Shown here piece after piece: positions 1-9,129 of a DNA stretch of 38,058 nucleotides; the stretch's first letter is position 1; every line of letters begins with the position of its first letter. The DNA is taken from assembly GCA_021268355.1 (NCBI GenBank), contig JAJETY010000013.1:1-38058 (forward strand), written 5' to 3'. Below the pieces are notes generated by a model, which did no database searches, was not told the DNA's origin, and was given only the letters and a program-made list of their open reading frames with translations. This stretch comes from Candidatus Nitrosopumilus sp. Its GTDB lineage: Archaea; Thermoproteota; Nitrososphaeria; Nitrososphaerales; Nitrosopumilaceae. Position numbers and translations under genes: made by a program.

Positions 1-2
1 AG

Positions 3-149
3 CATCCAAAAGTCATCAACGCCGCATCAGATTTGATGTTTGAGATCTTTGGAGAAAAAGGAAAACATGCTAGAATTGCCTTAGGAGCTGGAAGTTTGCC
101 ATTGGATTCCATGACAGAGATTGATGCAGTTGTAGAAATTTTAGAATAA
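3..149 (+). CDS. RidA/YjgF-family protein, C-terminal fragment
   Basis: The window opens inside this gene; 48 residues and the TAA stop are visible. The readable end contains VINAASDLMFEIFGEK, then HARIALGAGSLPLD and a terminal VVEILE strand. This matches the last helix, the conserved Arg and the closing strand of the RidA/YjgF/UK114 fold. Family members are small trimeric proteins, many of which hydrolyse reactive enamine or imine intermediates. The start lies upstream of the window, so length and promoter cannot be judged. The family call is fairly safe; the substrate is unknown. Confidence 0.75.
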   Translation, partial: HPKVINAASDLMFEIFGEKGKHARIALGAGSLPLDSMTEIDAVVEILE

Positions 150-237
150 AATCAAATCAGATTAAATCCACTATACAACATTATACAAATTTACGGATTG
201 AAAATAACTAGTAAAACAATTTTAGGAGTATTCAGTA

Positions 238-1356
238 TTATTTGATTTTTTTATTTAATTCTGTAATGAATTTTTTGATTTTTGGTTTTGGAATTACTGC
301 TCCACAAGCCCTATCATGACCACCGCCTGAACCACCAAGATCAGTTGCTAACAAATTAACAATTTTACCCAAATGAACTTTGCAATTCTTTGAGCCACGA
401 ACAGACACAGCATAGATTCCATGATCTATTCTTTCTTTGTATGCAACACCAACGTCTTTACCAGATAATCCCATCACAAAGTTTACAGCACCACTGGCAC
501 CAGAATCAGTTATCTCCATATGTCCAAGATTTTTCATTGTTTTCATTCCTGCTTTGACTTTTGCAATGATTTGAGATAGTTTTTCAACTTGAATTTGTGC
601 AAATTCAAAGGTATTTGGAATATCATGAGGGAATTTAGATTCTGCCAGTTCTTCAACGAGATACAACAAATAATCAGGCTCTTTTTGATGCCCTACTATA
701 TTATACGTCAGAACTGTGGCGCTAATTAGCGCAAATTGTCGGTCATACATTTGAAGTAATTTTGAACCAATAGGCCTATCTTCCATATAATCAGTTATCG
801 CAGCACATGTTGCAACAAAAGTTGCATGTTCGTTAAGTTTTGATTTGTAAGCGTTGTAAACTTGAACAGTAGTACACTCATTAATATCATGAATCACTTT
901 AACCTTGATTTTTTCTAAAGATTTTACAACATCAGGATCAATATCATGATGATCAATATAGGTTACTGAAACTTTGTTTTTTCTCAGTGTTTTCATAATA
1001 TCAATAAACTCATCTTGAGTTTTTTTGCTTAGACCTAAATCACATATGTATAATGATTTCAATTTTTCATCACCAACAACTTGTTGTAGTGCTTCCATTT
1101 GTCCAGGATAATCAACCAGAAGAGCATCACCTCCGAATGCTTGTCGAATTAATGCAGCAGAGCTAATACCATCAGCATCTTCTTTATGTGAAATGCAAAT
1201 AACTTTGGTACGTTTTGGTTTTGTTATTTTTTTAGGGCTAGTTTTTTTAGTAATTTTTTTGGCAATTTTTTTAATTGAAGTTTTCTTTGTCGATGTAGTC
1301 TTTTTAGTTGATGATTTTTTAGTTACAGATTTCTTTGTCTTCGCAGATGCCAACAT
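238..1356 (-). CDS. DHH-family phosphoesterase with Lys-rich N-terminal tail
   Basis: DHH/DHHA1 phosphoesterase (RecJ/NrnA/GdpP superfamily), which cleaves phosphodiesters with divalent metals. Counting from the longest frame (start 1371), SHKEDADG lies at 61-68, the DHH motif at 140-142 within YIDHHD, and a Gly-rich GGGHDRACG motif near 350 marks the DHHA1 half. The core is complete. The first ~50 residues are almost only Lys, Thr and Ser, like a histone H1 tail, which suggests nucleic-acid contact. I place the start at the ATG at 1356 (372 aa) because an ATTTAAAT box lies ~26 nt upstream; the ATG at 1371 would add five residues. The natural substrate (oligoribonucleotide, DNA or cyclic dinucleotide) cannot be read from sequence. 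Confidence 0.85.
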   Translation of the reverse strand: MLASAKTKKSVTKKSSTKKTTSTKKTSIKKIAKKITKKTSPKKITKPKRTKVICISHKEDADGISSAALIRQAFGGDALLVDYPGQMEALQQVVGDEKLKSLYICDLGLSKKTQDEFIDIMKTLRKNKVSVTYIDHHDIDPDVVKSLEKIKVKVIHDINECTTVQVYNAYKSKLNEHATFVATCAAITDYMEDRPIGSKLLQMYDRQFALISATVLTYNIVGHQKEPDYLLYLVEELAESKFPHDIPNTFEFAQIQVEKLSQIIAKVKAGMKTMKNLGHMEITDSGASGAVNFVMGLSGKDVGVAYKERIDHGIYAVSVRGSKNCKVHLGKIVNLLATDLGGSGGGHDRACGAVIPKPKIKKFITELNKKIK

Positions 1357-1376
1357 GAAGAAAACCGACATACCCT

Positions 1377-1386
1377 CATTTAAATG
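1377..1386 (-). promoter_or_regulatory. TATA-like box for the DHH phosphoesterase gene
   Basis: CATTTAAATG is centred about 26 nt before the ATG at 1356. That spacing is expected for a leaderless archaeal transcript and supports this ATG over the one at 1371. Confidence 0.4.
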
Positions 1387-1398
1387 AAGAATGGAATC

Positions 1399-1590
1399 TC
1401 AAGATTTTCTAGATGGTTTTTTGAGGCTCTGATTTATCAAAGAACTTGAATCAAGATATACCTCATACAGAGATAATCCCTCCAACTGATTCTGATGATC
1501 AATTTCTTGAATTTTTTTTAATTCTTCTGTAGAGGCATTTAGAACTAAATCATCAAGTTTTTGCAGGTTTTGACGTTCTTTAGGAGTCAT
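1399..1590 (-). CDS. Small hypothetical protein (63 aa)
   Basis: ATG-started 63-residue frame beginning MTPKERQNLQKLDDLV and ending in the basic SLKKPSRKS. Composition suggests two or three amphipathic helices, with no Cys, no membrane segment and no signal peptide. I do not recognise a family. It lies just upstream of and co-directional with the DHH gene (gap ~40 nt), but that gene has its own TATA-like box, so co-transcription is uncertain. Real-gene status rests on protein-like composition and on filling the space between neighbours. Confidence 0.55.
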   Translation of the reverse strand: MTPKERQNLQKLDDLVLNASTEELKKIQEIDHQNQLEGLSLYEVYLDSSSLINQSLKKPSRKS

Positions 1591-1674
1591 TTAATTTTTG
1601 ATTAAAAATTCTCATTTATGATCAAAAGTTGGCATATTAGACTAATTACTAAATTTCATAGACACGATTTTGGG

Positions 1675-1684
1675 AAAATATAAT
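1675..1684 (+). promoter_or_regulatory. TATA-like box for citrate synthase
   Basis: AAAATATAAT is centred ~29 nt before the ATG at 1709. It supports that ATG as the start; the in-frame TTG at 1670 lies upstream of the box and would not be transcribed from it. Confidence 0.5.
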
Positions 1685-1708
1685 AGAAGAATTTTTTCTA
1701 GCCTCAAT

Positions 1709-2872
1709 ATGGAGACAAAAAATATCGGTTTAAGAGGAATTGAGGTAGCCGATACTAGAATTTCAAATATCGACGGTGAAAAAGGTAAGTTGATCTATAG
1801 AGGATTTGATATTTTAGATCTAACTAAAAATTCTACATTTGAAGAAACAGCATACTTACTACTCTACGATGACTTGCCTACCAAGTCACAATTAGATGAA
1901 TTTTCTCAGAAACTAATTGATGCAAGATACATCCCTAAACAAATGCAAAAAAACATGGGAAATTGGAGAAAGGATGCGGACCCAATGGACATGCTTCAAG
2001 CATTTGTATCAGCTTTAGCAGGATATTATGATGAAGAATTTTCAAATAAGGAAGCAAGTTATGAAAAAGCAATCAATCTAATTGCCAAAGTTCCTACAAT
2101 AATTGCTAGTTGGCAAAGAATTCGAAATGGATTACCAATTGTAGATCCTGATTCATCTCTAAGTCATGCTGCAAATTTTCTTTACATGATGTCAGGAGAA
2201 AAGCCAGATCCTGAAGTTGAAAAAATTTTTGATACATGTTTAATTTTACATGCAGATCATACTTTCAATGCATCAACATTTACTGCCAGACAAGTTGCAT
2301 CAACAAGAGCTCATATGTATTCTGCAGTAAGTGCTGCCATTGGAGCTCTTAGTGGAGAACTCCATGGAGGAGCAAATACAGAAGTCATGAAAATGTTATT
2401 GGATATCAAAGAGATTGAGAAAGTTGAGACTTGGATTAAGGAGAAGATGAGTAAAGGAGACAGAATCATGGGTATGGGTCATGCAGTTTACAAAACTTAT
2501 GATCCGAGAGCACAAGTTCTAAAAGAGTTATCAAGAAAACTTGCAGAAAAGACAAAAGAACCATGGTTTGATATGACTGAAAAAGTAGAGACTACAACAA
2601 TATCTCAAATGAAAATTCAAAAAGGCAAAGACATCTATCCAAATGTCGATTTGTATAGTGCATCAATTTACTACATGCTTAAGATCCCAGTAGATTTGAA
2701 CACTCCAATATTTGCAATTTCTAGAGTTGTAGGGTGGGCAGCCCATATTATAGAAGAAAAATTTGCAGAAGCCGCACCAAAACCAGCATTATACAGACCT
2801 AAAGCAACCTATGTTGGAAAGTACTGCGGACCAGAAGGTTGTGAATACAAAACATTAGATTTAAGAAAATAA
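1709..2872 (+). CDS. gltA: Citrate synthase
   Basis: Condenses acetyl-CoA with oxaloacetate to citrate, the entry step of the TCA reactions. The 387-residue protein has the length of the short archaeal and Gram-positive type. The catalytic triad is visible: His219 in ELHGGAN, His258 in MGMGHAVYKTYDPRA and Asp314 in YPNVDLYSASIYYML. N-terminal GIEVADTRIS and GKLIYRGFDILDL are also typical. A frame open to a TTG at 1670 would add 13 residues, but the ATG at 1709 is preferred because of the TATA-like box at 1675-1684. 2-Methylcitrate synthase is a close relative and cannot be fully excluded, but no prp genes are nearby. Confidence 0.95.
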   Translation: METKNIGLRGIEVADTRISNIDGEKGKLIYRGFDILDLTKNSTFEETAYLLLYDDLPTKSQLDEFSQKLIDARYIPKQMQKNMGNWRKDADPMDMLQAFVSALAGYYDEEFSNKEASYEKAINLIAKVPTIIASWQRIRNGLPIVDPDSSLSHAANFLYMMSGEKPDPEVEKIFDTCLILHADHTFNASTFTARQVASTRAHMYSAVSAAIGALSGELHGGANTEVMKMLLDIKEIEKVETWIKEKMSKGDRIMGMGHAVYKTYDPRAQVLKELSRKLAEKTKEPWFDMTEKVETTTISQMKIQKGKDIYPNVDLYSASIYYMLKIPVDLNTPIFAISRVVGWAAHIIEEKFAEAAPKPALYRPKATYVGKYCGPEGCEYKTLDLRK

Positions 2873-2875
2873 TTC

Positions 2876-3136
2876 TTAATTCCTTGTACTAAGCCAATCT
2901 TTTGCTTTTGAATTTACATCATGTTTGTACAACACTTCAAAAACCATATCATAAAATGTGATGCCTTTCTTCTGTGCCTGTTCATCTAACCACTTGATGC
3001 CATCAGCTAATTCAGGATCATATTCGGAGAATTCTACTAATTCATCTACCATCTTTGAAAAGAATGCGTGAGATTCAAGCATACATTGATCTTTCAATCT
3101 TTGATCATAAGTGAAGGATTCAAAATATATTGACAA
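2876..3136 (-). CDS. Hypothetical protein (86 aa)
   Basis: Soluble, acidic, helix-rich protein of unknown family, with motifs such as MVDELVEFSEYDPELADGI and a C-terminal DWLSTRN. It ends 4 nt after the citrate synthase stop, convergent with it. The longest frame starts with TTG at 3136, only 22 bp from the divergent TTG of the next gene; an ATG at 3082 (residue 19) is an alternative start. I see no catalytic motif, membrane segment or metal site. Confidence 0.6.
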   Translation of the reverse strand: MSIYFESFTYDQRLKDQCMLESHAFFSKMVDELVEFSEYDPELADGIKWLDEQAQKKGITFYDMVFEVLYKHDVNSKAKDWLSTRN

Positions 3137-3158
3137 AAAACCACTTTTTGGATGACAA

Positions 3159-3506
3159 TTGTACCATGTTTTTTACTTCACCGGAAATGATCAAAAAATA
3201 TCATGGGAAATACAAACTGCAGATTCCTCTGTTAAACAAAACAGAGAACACGTAGAAATGTACAAAAACAATGTAACTACTTTGCAATCAAAATTCATTG
3301 CATTTCATGTAGGTCTATTTTGGGCAATTGGCACATTCATTATAAAAAATGATGATAGTATTACTGTAAAATGTGATGAAAAGATAATGTATGATTGTTT
3401 TCAATCAAATAAGGAAATTGATGATGAGTTCATCAAAAAAAGAATACAATTCATAAAACAACTAATTTCCCAAAGAAAATTAAAAATGAAGTTTGAATTA
3501 ATTTGA
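3159..3506 (+). CDS. Hypothetical protein (115 aa) with one hydrophobic segment
   Basis: The frame opens just after a TGA at 3153, so the TTG at 3159 is the earliest possible start; AAAATATATTG at ~3122-3132 is a fitting TATA-like box ~32 nt before it. The middle contains a hydrophobic stretch (SKFIAFHVGLFWAIGTFII, residues ~44-62) that could be a membrane helix or a buried core. The C-terminal third is charged and helical and ends IKQLISQRKLKMKFELI. No family is recognised. The very short divergent spacer with the 2876-3136 gene implies overlapping promoters. Confidence 0.55.
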   Translation: MYHVFYFTGNDQKISWEIQTADSSVKQNREHVEMYKNNVTTLQSKFIAFHVGLFWAIGTFIIKNDDSITVKCDEKIMYDCFQSNKEIDDEFIKKRIQFIKQLISQRKLKMKFELI

Positions 3507-3536
3507 TCTAGAAAATAAAATAGGAAATATGAAAAA

Positions 3537-3758
3537 ATGTTATGTAGTGAATCTCAAATTGATAAGATTGTAGGAGCCATAAAAGAAATATTCATTCAAC
3601 TTCATTAATATCGCTCAAAATCCTATTTGAAGCGATCATGTAAAATTCGCAATGAATTTTCAGAAATAGTGAAAAAATATGTAATTTTTAAAGAAAACGA
3701 TTTCCTGAAAGAAAAAAACTCAAAAAATTTCAATTATGATTGTGAAATTGAAGATTAG
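3537..3758 (+). pseudogene. Possible broken small gene, one in-frame TAA
   Basis: This 286-bp gap holds an ATG-started frame of 23 codons (MLCSESQIDKIVGAIKEIF...) interrupted by TAA at 3606-3608. It then stays open in the same frame for 49 more codons to TAG at 3756. The joined 72-residue translation looks protein-like: amphipathic, Lys- and Glu-rich, and without low-complexity runs. It may be a decayed gene with one nonsense mutation, or chance openness in AT-rich DNA. Apart from the promoter of the next gene I see nothing else in this gap. Confidence 0.25.
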
Positions 3759-3792
3759 ATTTATTTACCATTAAGGGAGCCTCAGATCAACT

Positions 3793-4707
3793 ATGGCAAG
3801 TATAGACAAGGCAGCAATTGGATTTTCAATCGCAATTGTCGCTATCGGAGTAGCATTTGCATTTATGGGCGATGCAACTCAAAATGCCGGACCCAGTGTC
3901 TCAACTCCAACTGTAACAAGAACAGTTGAACCAGTAATGGAAGAAAAAGTTAAACCATTAATGGAAGAAAAAGTTAAACCATTAAAAGCTGGTTATGAGC
4001 GAGCCACTTCTGATCAAGACCCAGGTATTGGTCATGAATCACACCAACTAGCAGTCTTGTTAGCACCAAGTGAGAATACATATTCAGGTACACTAATCTA
4101 CGATGCATCTGAAAATATTCAACTAGTCACACTAAGAGGACCAATTGGAGCTGATGAAAAACCAGCAAAGACATGGACCCCTGATGGTGAAACAATCTTT
4201 GAACTTACATTTGTAGATCCAAAGAATGCAAAAGGTGAATGGGCATTTTCCGGTAATGCTTTAGCAGTTCATACAATGAAGACTACAAGCTTCACAGTTG
4301 ACTACAAAATCTTAGACTTGACAGAAACAGAGCCTATGGTTGTAGAACTTGAAGAAGAAGTATCAGTGATAGAGGCAGTCCCTATGGAAAAAACTCCAGT
4401 AGGACCAACAACTTACACAGTTGAAATGCCAGCAGGTACTTCAGTCCCAGGATGTGAGGAAACAAACTCATGCTATTCACCAGCTGATATCACAATTAAT
4501 GCTGGAGATACAATAGAATGGGTAAATGTTGACACAGCCGCACACACCGTAACTGGAGGAAGTCCAGCAGATGGACCATCTGGTGTCTTTGACAGCAGTT
4601 TAGTTATGGGCGGAGGTTCTTATTCATTCACATTTGACGATGCAGGAAGTCATGATTACTTCTGTATGGTTCATCCTTGGATGGTTGGTAGTGTTACAGT
4701 GAACTAG
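3793..4707 (+). CDS. Secreted or anchored cupredoxin (plastocyanin-like)
   Basis: Type-1 copper electron carrier. An N-terminal hydrophobic helix (residues ~8-25) serves as signal or anchor. A linker contains a duplicated MEEKVKPL. Residues ~70-175 form an unrecognised beta-rich domain, and residues ~205-304 form a plastocyanin-like domain. The copper ligands are visible as His251 (AAHTVTGG), Cys291, His294 and Met297 (YFCMVHPWM). Ammonia-oxidising archaea use such proteins in place of c-type cytochromes, so a role in extracytoplasmic electron transfer is likely; the partner is unknown. TTTATTTA at ~3760-3767 is a plausible promoter element. A T-rich tract follows the stop. Confidence 0.88.
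   Translation: MASIDKAAIGFSIAIVAIGVAFAFMGDATQNAGPSVSTPTVTRTVEPVMEEKVKPLMEEKVKPLKAGYERATSDQDPGIGHESHQLAVLLAPSENTYSGTLIYDASENIQLVTLRGPIGADEKPAKTWTPDGETIFELTFVDPKNAKGEWAFSGNALAVHTMKTTSFTVDYKILDLTETEPMVVELEEEVSVIEAVPMEKTPVGPTTYTVEMPAGTSVPGCEETNSCYSPADITINAGDTIEWVNVDTAAHTVTGGSPADGPSGVFDSSLVMGGGSYSFTFDDAGSHDYFCMVHPWMVGSVTVN
3937..3984 (+). repeat. Perfect 24-bp tandem duplication inside the cupredoxin gene
   Basis: Two identical 24-bp units, 3937-3960 and 3961-3984, each encode MEEKVKPL in the linker after the N-terminal helix. The identity at DNA level suggests a recent in-frame slippage that lengthened the stalk. Confidence 0.95.
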
Positions 4708-4720
4708 CGAAAACATTTCC

Positions 4721-4739
4721 TTTTTTCTTATTTTATTTG
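4721..4739 (+). terminator. T-rich termination region after the cupredoxin gene
   Basis: A run of six T followed by further T clusters begins 14 nt after the stop at 4707. Archaeal RNA polymerase commonly terminates at such U-tracts without a hairpin. The tract runs into the 3' end of the convergent uvrC. Confidence 0.4.
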
Positions 4740-6314
4740 ATTTTTTCTAATGTTTCTATTGTACGCAACTCCAAATCGATGAGTTTCGTCTCTAACGTGT
4801 TGTAGAATTTTCAAAGAAGGTTTACTCTTTGAGATAACAATAGAATCTTTTATTTTTGGCAAATAAACCTCTTCATTTTCTTTTGCCAAAGATATGCAAG
4901 GTAGTTTTAGTCCAAGAGATTCTAAAGACTTTGTAGCAGCACTTAGTTGACCCTTGCCACCGTCAATTACTACCAAGTCTGGTAATTCAGAATTCTCTTC
5001 CAGTAATCTAAAATATCGTCTTTTAATTACCTCTCCAATCATTGCAAAATCATCTCTTCCAGATACAGTTTTGATTTTGAATTTCCTGTATCCAGATTTG
5101 TTTGGCTTCCCATTTACAAATTGCGCCATTGAACCAACAGCAAAGTCTTCGCCATGATTGGATATATCAAAACATTCGATCACTTTTGGAATTTCAGTAA
5201 GGTGTAAAATTTCTTTTAGTTCTACCAGGCCAGGTTCACCACCATTTGAGTGAATTAAGTTAATATTTTTTAAAAGCAAATTCATAATATCTTTTTTCTT
5301 TCCCTTTGTAGGAATGGAAATTTTTACAGTGAAACCAGCTTGTTCTGAAAGTAAAGATTCCAAAAGTCTTTGATTTTCAGGTAGTTCACTCACAACTATG
5401 TGTTTTGGAATTTTATGTGTTGAATAGTATTGGTACAAAAAATTTGAAAAAGTATTATCACCAACTAGATCAAAAAAGAATTTGTCACTATCACGAATAA
5501 CACCATTTATCATTCTAAAATTCATAACAGTGGCTGATTGTTCCGAGATTCCAATACCAAAGTATTCTTCATCAGAATTTTCAACATATTCCATTTTTTG
5601 TTTTGTTTGAAGACTTCCTAGTCTAATCAAAGTATCACGAATGTCTTTAGCACGCTCAAATTGCTGTAATTCTGCAGCCTGATGCATCTCTTCTTCTAGT
5701 TTTTTGGTAAAAATTTTTGTCTGGTTTTTTCCTTTTAGAACTTCTTCCAACGCAGTTACATGTTTCGGGTATCTCTCCTGAGCATCTTTAAATTCACATG
5801 GGCCTTCGCAGTTTCCTAGATGATATTCAAGACAGACTTTTTTTGGCAATGTTTTACAAATTCGAATTTGAAATGCTTTACGTAGTGCACCGATTGTAAG
5901 TAATTTGGAACTGCCTTGAGTAAAAGGACCAAATGTTTTTCCTTTACCAAGAAATTTACCATCTCTAGTACGTCTTGCAACAAGTAGTCTAGGGTATTTT
6001 TCATCAGATATTCGGAGGTAAGTATATCGTTGTTGATCTTTTAATTCAATATTAAATCTAGGTCGATATTTTTTAATCATGTTTGATTCTAAAAGAAATG
6101 CTTCACTTTCATTATCAGTTAAAACAAATTCAATGTCTGAAATATTTTCAACTAATTTTTGAGTTTTGTAGTTTTGATTTTTTAAAAAATATGACTTGAC
6201 TCGTTTCTTTAGATTCTTTGCTTTACCAATATAGATAATTTTTGCATCAGAATCTTTCATCAAATAAATTCCAGGATCAGTGGGAATTGCAATTTTAGAA
6301 ATGTCAAACGTCAT
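4728..6314 (-). CDS. uvrC: Excinuclease ABC subunit C, lacking the HhH domain
   Basis: Dual-incision nuclease of nucleotide excision repair. The N-terminal GIY-YIG nuclease is clear (GIY 15-17, YIG 28-30, Arg39), followed by the Cys-containing linker (CKTLPKKVCLEYHLGNCEGPC), a UVR-type helix pair near 195-230, and the RNase H-like 5' nuclease with FDISNHGE, VVIDGGKGQL and RDETHRFGV. The protein ends about 15 residues later at 528 aa. Full-length bacterial UvrC (~600 aa) continues with tandem helix-hairpin-helix motifs that bind the DNA junction, and these are absent here. The gene overlaps the uvrA end by 11 nt and is the last gene of uvrB-uvrA-uvrC. Confidence 0.95.
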   Translation of the reverse strand: MTFDISKIAIPTDPGIYLMKDSDAKIIYIGKAKNLKKRVKSYFLKNQNYKTQKLVENISDIEFVLTDNESEAFLLESNMIKKYRPRFNIELKDQQRYTYLRISDEKYPRLLVARRTRDGKFLGKGKTFGPFTQGSSKLLTIGALRKAFQIRICKTLPKKVCLEYHLGNCEGPCEFKDAQERYPKHVTALEEVLKGKNQTKIFTKKLEEEMHQAAELQQFERAKDIRDTLIRLGSLQTKQKMEYVENSDEEYFGIGISEQSATVMNFRMINGVIRDSDKFFFDLVGDNTFSNFLYQYYSTHKIPKHIVVSELPENQRLLESLLSEQAGFTVKISIPTKGKKKDIMNLLLKNINLIHSNGGEPGLVELKEILHLTEIPKVIECFDISNHGEDFAVGSMAQFVNGKPNKSGYRKFKIKTVSGRDDFAMIGEVIKRRYFRLLEENSELPDLVVIDGGKGQLSAATKSLESLGLKLPCISLAKENEEVYLPKIKDSIVISKSKPSLKILQHVRDETHRFGVAYNRNIRKNQIK

Positions 6315-9129
6315 TTTTAACTAGTTTTTTCAGATATTTTCCAGTGTAACTACCATTAGTTTTTGAAATGTCTTTAGGAGTTCCCATAGCAACAATTCTA
6401 CCACCTTCATCACCTCCTTCAGGACCCAAATCAATTATCCAGTCAGAGTTTTTTATGACATCCATATTGTGCTCGATAACAACTACCGTGTTTCCAAGAT
6501 TTACAAGTCGATTTAGAACATCTAATAATTTCTGAACATCAGCAAAATGGAGACCAGTTGTAGGCTCATCTAGGATATACATAGTCTTTCCAGTTCCACG
6601 TTTGGACAATTCTGAGGCTAATTTTACCCTCTGAGCTTCACCTCCAGACAGAGTTGTTGAAGATTGACCTAATTTGATATACCCTAATCCAACATCAAAA
6701 ATTGTTTGTAATTTTCGTTTAATTGCAGGAATATTTTCAAAAAAGTTTAGTGCTTCATATACAGTCATATCTAAAACATCAGAAATATTTTTTCCCTTGT
6801 AAAGAACAGAAAGAGTTTCTGAGTTGTAGCGTTTCCCCTTACATTCATCACATTTTACATAGACGTCAGATAGAAATTGCATTTCAATTTGTTTTACACC
6901 GTCACCATCACATGCAAAACATCTTCCATCTGGGACATTAAATGAAAATTGTCCTGGAGCATATCCGCGTTCTTTTGATAATTCAGTGTTTGCATAAAGT
7001 TCTCTAATAGGAGTAAATGCACCAATGTATGTTGCAGGATTTGATCTTGGAGTTCTACCAATTGGAGACTGATCAATTGCTATTACTTTGTCTATATTTT
7101 CCAAACCGGTAATTTGTTTGTGGTTTCCAGGTTTTACATTAGATTTGTAAAAATGACTTTCTAAGGCTTTAAGCAAAATATCATTAACCAATGTAGATTT
7201 TCCAGAACCGGAAACTCCAGTAATGGAAACAAAAAGACCCAATGGAATTTCCACATCAATTTCTTTTAGATTATTTTCAGACGCCTTTTCTACAATAATA
7301 GAGCCATAATTGTTTCTAATTTTATCTTGCAAAATGATTAATGAGTTATCTCTGAGATAATCTCCAGTAATGGATTTTTTACCATTAAGAATTTGATTCA
7401 CTGTTCCCTCAAAAACTACATTTCCTCCATTGACGCCAGCCCCTGGACCTAAATCAATCATCCAGTCTGAATTTCGTATAACTTCTTCGTCATGTTCTAC
7501 AACTATGACAGTATTTCCTAGATTTCGTAGCTTGTTTAGCGTTTTAATGAGTCGGGCATTGTCTCTCTGATGGAGACCAATAGTTGGTTCATCTAAAACA
7601 TAAAGAACTCCGGTTAAGTTAGAACCAATTTGAGTGGCAAGTCTAATTCTTTGAGATTCACCACCAGATAATGTAGAACTTAATCTATTTAGAGTAAGGT
7701 AGTTTAATCCAACATTCATTAAGAATTCTAGTCGTTCTTTAATTTCTTTTAAAACATCTTTTGCAATATATTGTTCATTTTCGGTGAGTTTCAATGTGGA
7801 GAAGAAATCATAACAATGATCAATAGATAAATCACAAACATCCATTATTCCTTTGTCATTAATTTTGACTGCAAGAGATTCAGGTTTTAGTTTTTTTCCA
7901 TTACAAGAATTACATGGAGTGTCTCTCATGAATTGCTTTAACCACTCACGTTTTGATTCTGAATCTGTTTCCATGAAAACACGTTGAAGATTAGATAAAA
8001 CTCCTTCAAATGCATTGGTATATTGCCATGCAGAATCACCAGATTTTGAACGATAGTTAAAATCAATTAGATCATCAGTCCCGTACAAAATAATTTGAAG
8101 ATGTTTAGATTTTATTTTATTTAATGGAGTCATTAAATCAAAACCAAATTTTTTACCAACTGCTCTTAGTGCTTGCCTTCTAAATGCAGAGAACCTTCCA
8201 CTCCAAGGAACAATTGCTCCATCTAGAATAGACTTTGTTTTATCAGGAATAACTAAATCAGGATCAAATTCCATTTTAACACCTAATCCATTACAATCCT
8301 TACACAATCCAAATGGAGAATTAAATGAAAAGTTTCTTGGTTCCAATTCACCTATAGTTAATCCACAGTATGGACATGCGTTATTTTGAGAAAAGATTTT
8401 TTCATTTTTATCGGAAGATATCATCGCATCTCCTTTTGATGCCTTTATAGCAGTCTGAATTGCCTCAAATAGTCTAGATCGTTCAGATTTTTCAATAGTT
8501 ATTCTATCGACGACAATCTCAATATTGTGCCATTTTTGTCTATCAAGTGGAGGAATCTCTTCATCTAGGCTCAAAATTTCACCATTTAGTCGGATTCGGG
8601 AATATCCATCCTTCTTGATTTGTTCAAACAGTTTCTCATAGGTTCCTTTCTTACGCTGAATAATCGGAGACAAGACTAAGATTTTTTTGCCTAAAAATTC
8701 TCTCAAAATGGAATCACAGATTGTTTCAATTGATTGTGTTGAAATTTTTCTGCCACAATTTGTACAGTAGGGGATTCCAATTCTTGCATACAGCAGTCTC
8801 ATGTAATCATAGATTTCAGTCGTGGTTCCAACAGTGGATCGTGGATTTTTACTAGTGGTTTTTTGTTGAATCGATATTGCTGGAGATAATCCTTCAATTG
8901 AATCAACATCTGGTTTATCCATCATTTCTAAAAATTGACGTGCATATGCAGAAAGTGATTCTACGTATCTTCTCTGACCTTCTGCATAGATAGTATCAAA
9001 TGCCAATGTAGATTTTCCAGAACCAGATAACCCACTTATTACAACCAATTTGTTTTTTGGAATATCTATGTCAATGTTTTTTAGATTATGGTGACGAGCA
9101 CCACGAATTTTTAATTTATTTTCGGTCAT
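6304..9129 (-). CDS. uvrA: Excinuclease ABC subunit A
   Basis: Damage-recognition ATPase of nucleotide excision repair, dimeric, loading UvrB. Two ABC modules are visible: Walker [15 protein letters not shown] near residue 33 and [14 protein letters not shown] in the second half, with signatures [12 protein letters not shown] and [12 protein letters not shown]. Zinc-binding Cys pairs occur as CTNCG, CPYCG/CKDCNG and [16 protein letters not shown]. The 941-residue length is normal. The gene overlaps uvrB by 14 nt and uvrC by 11 nt, so the three are surely co-transcribed and probably translationally coupled. The family is bacterial in origin and is known in some mesophilic archaea by transfer. 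Confidence 0.97.
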   Translation of the reverse strand: MTENKLKIRGARHHNLKNIDIDIPKNKLVVISGLSGSGKSTLAFDTIYAEGQRRYVESLSAYARQFLEMMDKPDVDSIEGLSPAISIQQKTTSKNPRSTVGTTTEIYDYMRLLYARIGIPYCTNCGRKISTQSIETICDSILREFLGKKILVLSPIIQRKKGTYEKLFEQIKKDGYSRIRLNGEILSLDEEIPPLDRQKWHNIEIVVDRITIEKSERSRLFEAIQTAIKASKGDAMISSDKNEKIFSQNNACPYCGLTIGELEPRNFSFNSPFGLCKDCNGLGVKMEFDPDLVIPDKTKSILDGAIVPWSGRFSAFRRQALRAVGKKFGFDLMTPLNKIKSKHLQIILYGTDDLIDFNYRSKSGDSAWQYTNAFEGVLSNLQRVFMETDSESKREWLKQFMRDTPCNSCNGKKLKPESLAVKINDKGIMDVCDLSIDHCYDFFSTLKLTENEQYIAKDVLKEIKERLEFLMNVGLNYLTLNRLSSTLSGGESQRIRLATQIGSNLTGVLYVLDEPTIGLHQRDNARLIKTLNKLRNLGNTVIVVEHDEEVIRNSDWMIDLGPGAGVNGGNVVFEGTVNQILNGKKSITGDYLRDNSLIILQDKIRNNYGSIIVEKASENNLKEIDVEIPLGLFVSITGVSGSGKSTLVNDILLKALESHFYKSNVKPGNHKQITGLENIDKVIAIDQSPIGRTPRSNPATYIGAFTPIRELYANTELSKERGYAPGQFSFNVPDGRCFACDGDGVKQIEMQFLSDVYVKCDECKGKRYNSETLSVLYKGKNISDVLDMTVYEALNFFENIPAIKRKLQTIFDVGLGYIKLGQSSTTLSGGEAQRVKLASELSKRGTGKTMYILDEPTTGLHFADVQKLLDVLNRLVNLGNTVVVIEHNMDVIKNSDWIIDLGPEGGDEGGRIVAMGTPKDISKTNGSYTGKYLKKLVKNDV

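Noticed and set aside
1193-1387. Hydrophobic 64-aa plus-strand ORF
   Set aside because: It is the antisense shadow of the Lys-rich tail of the DHH gene (Lys codons read as Phe/Leu on the other strand).
3606-3608. Stop-codon recoding (pyrrolysine or selenocysteine) at the TAA in 3537-3758
   Set aside because: TAA is not a known recoding codon for these residues and there is no SECIS- or Pyl-type context; a nonsense mutation or chance is simpler.
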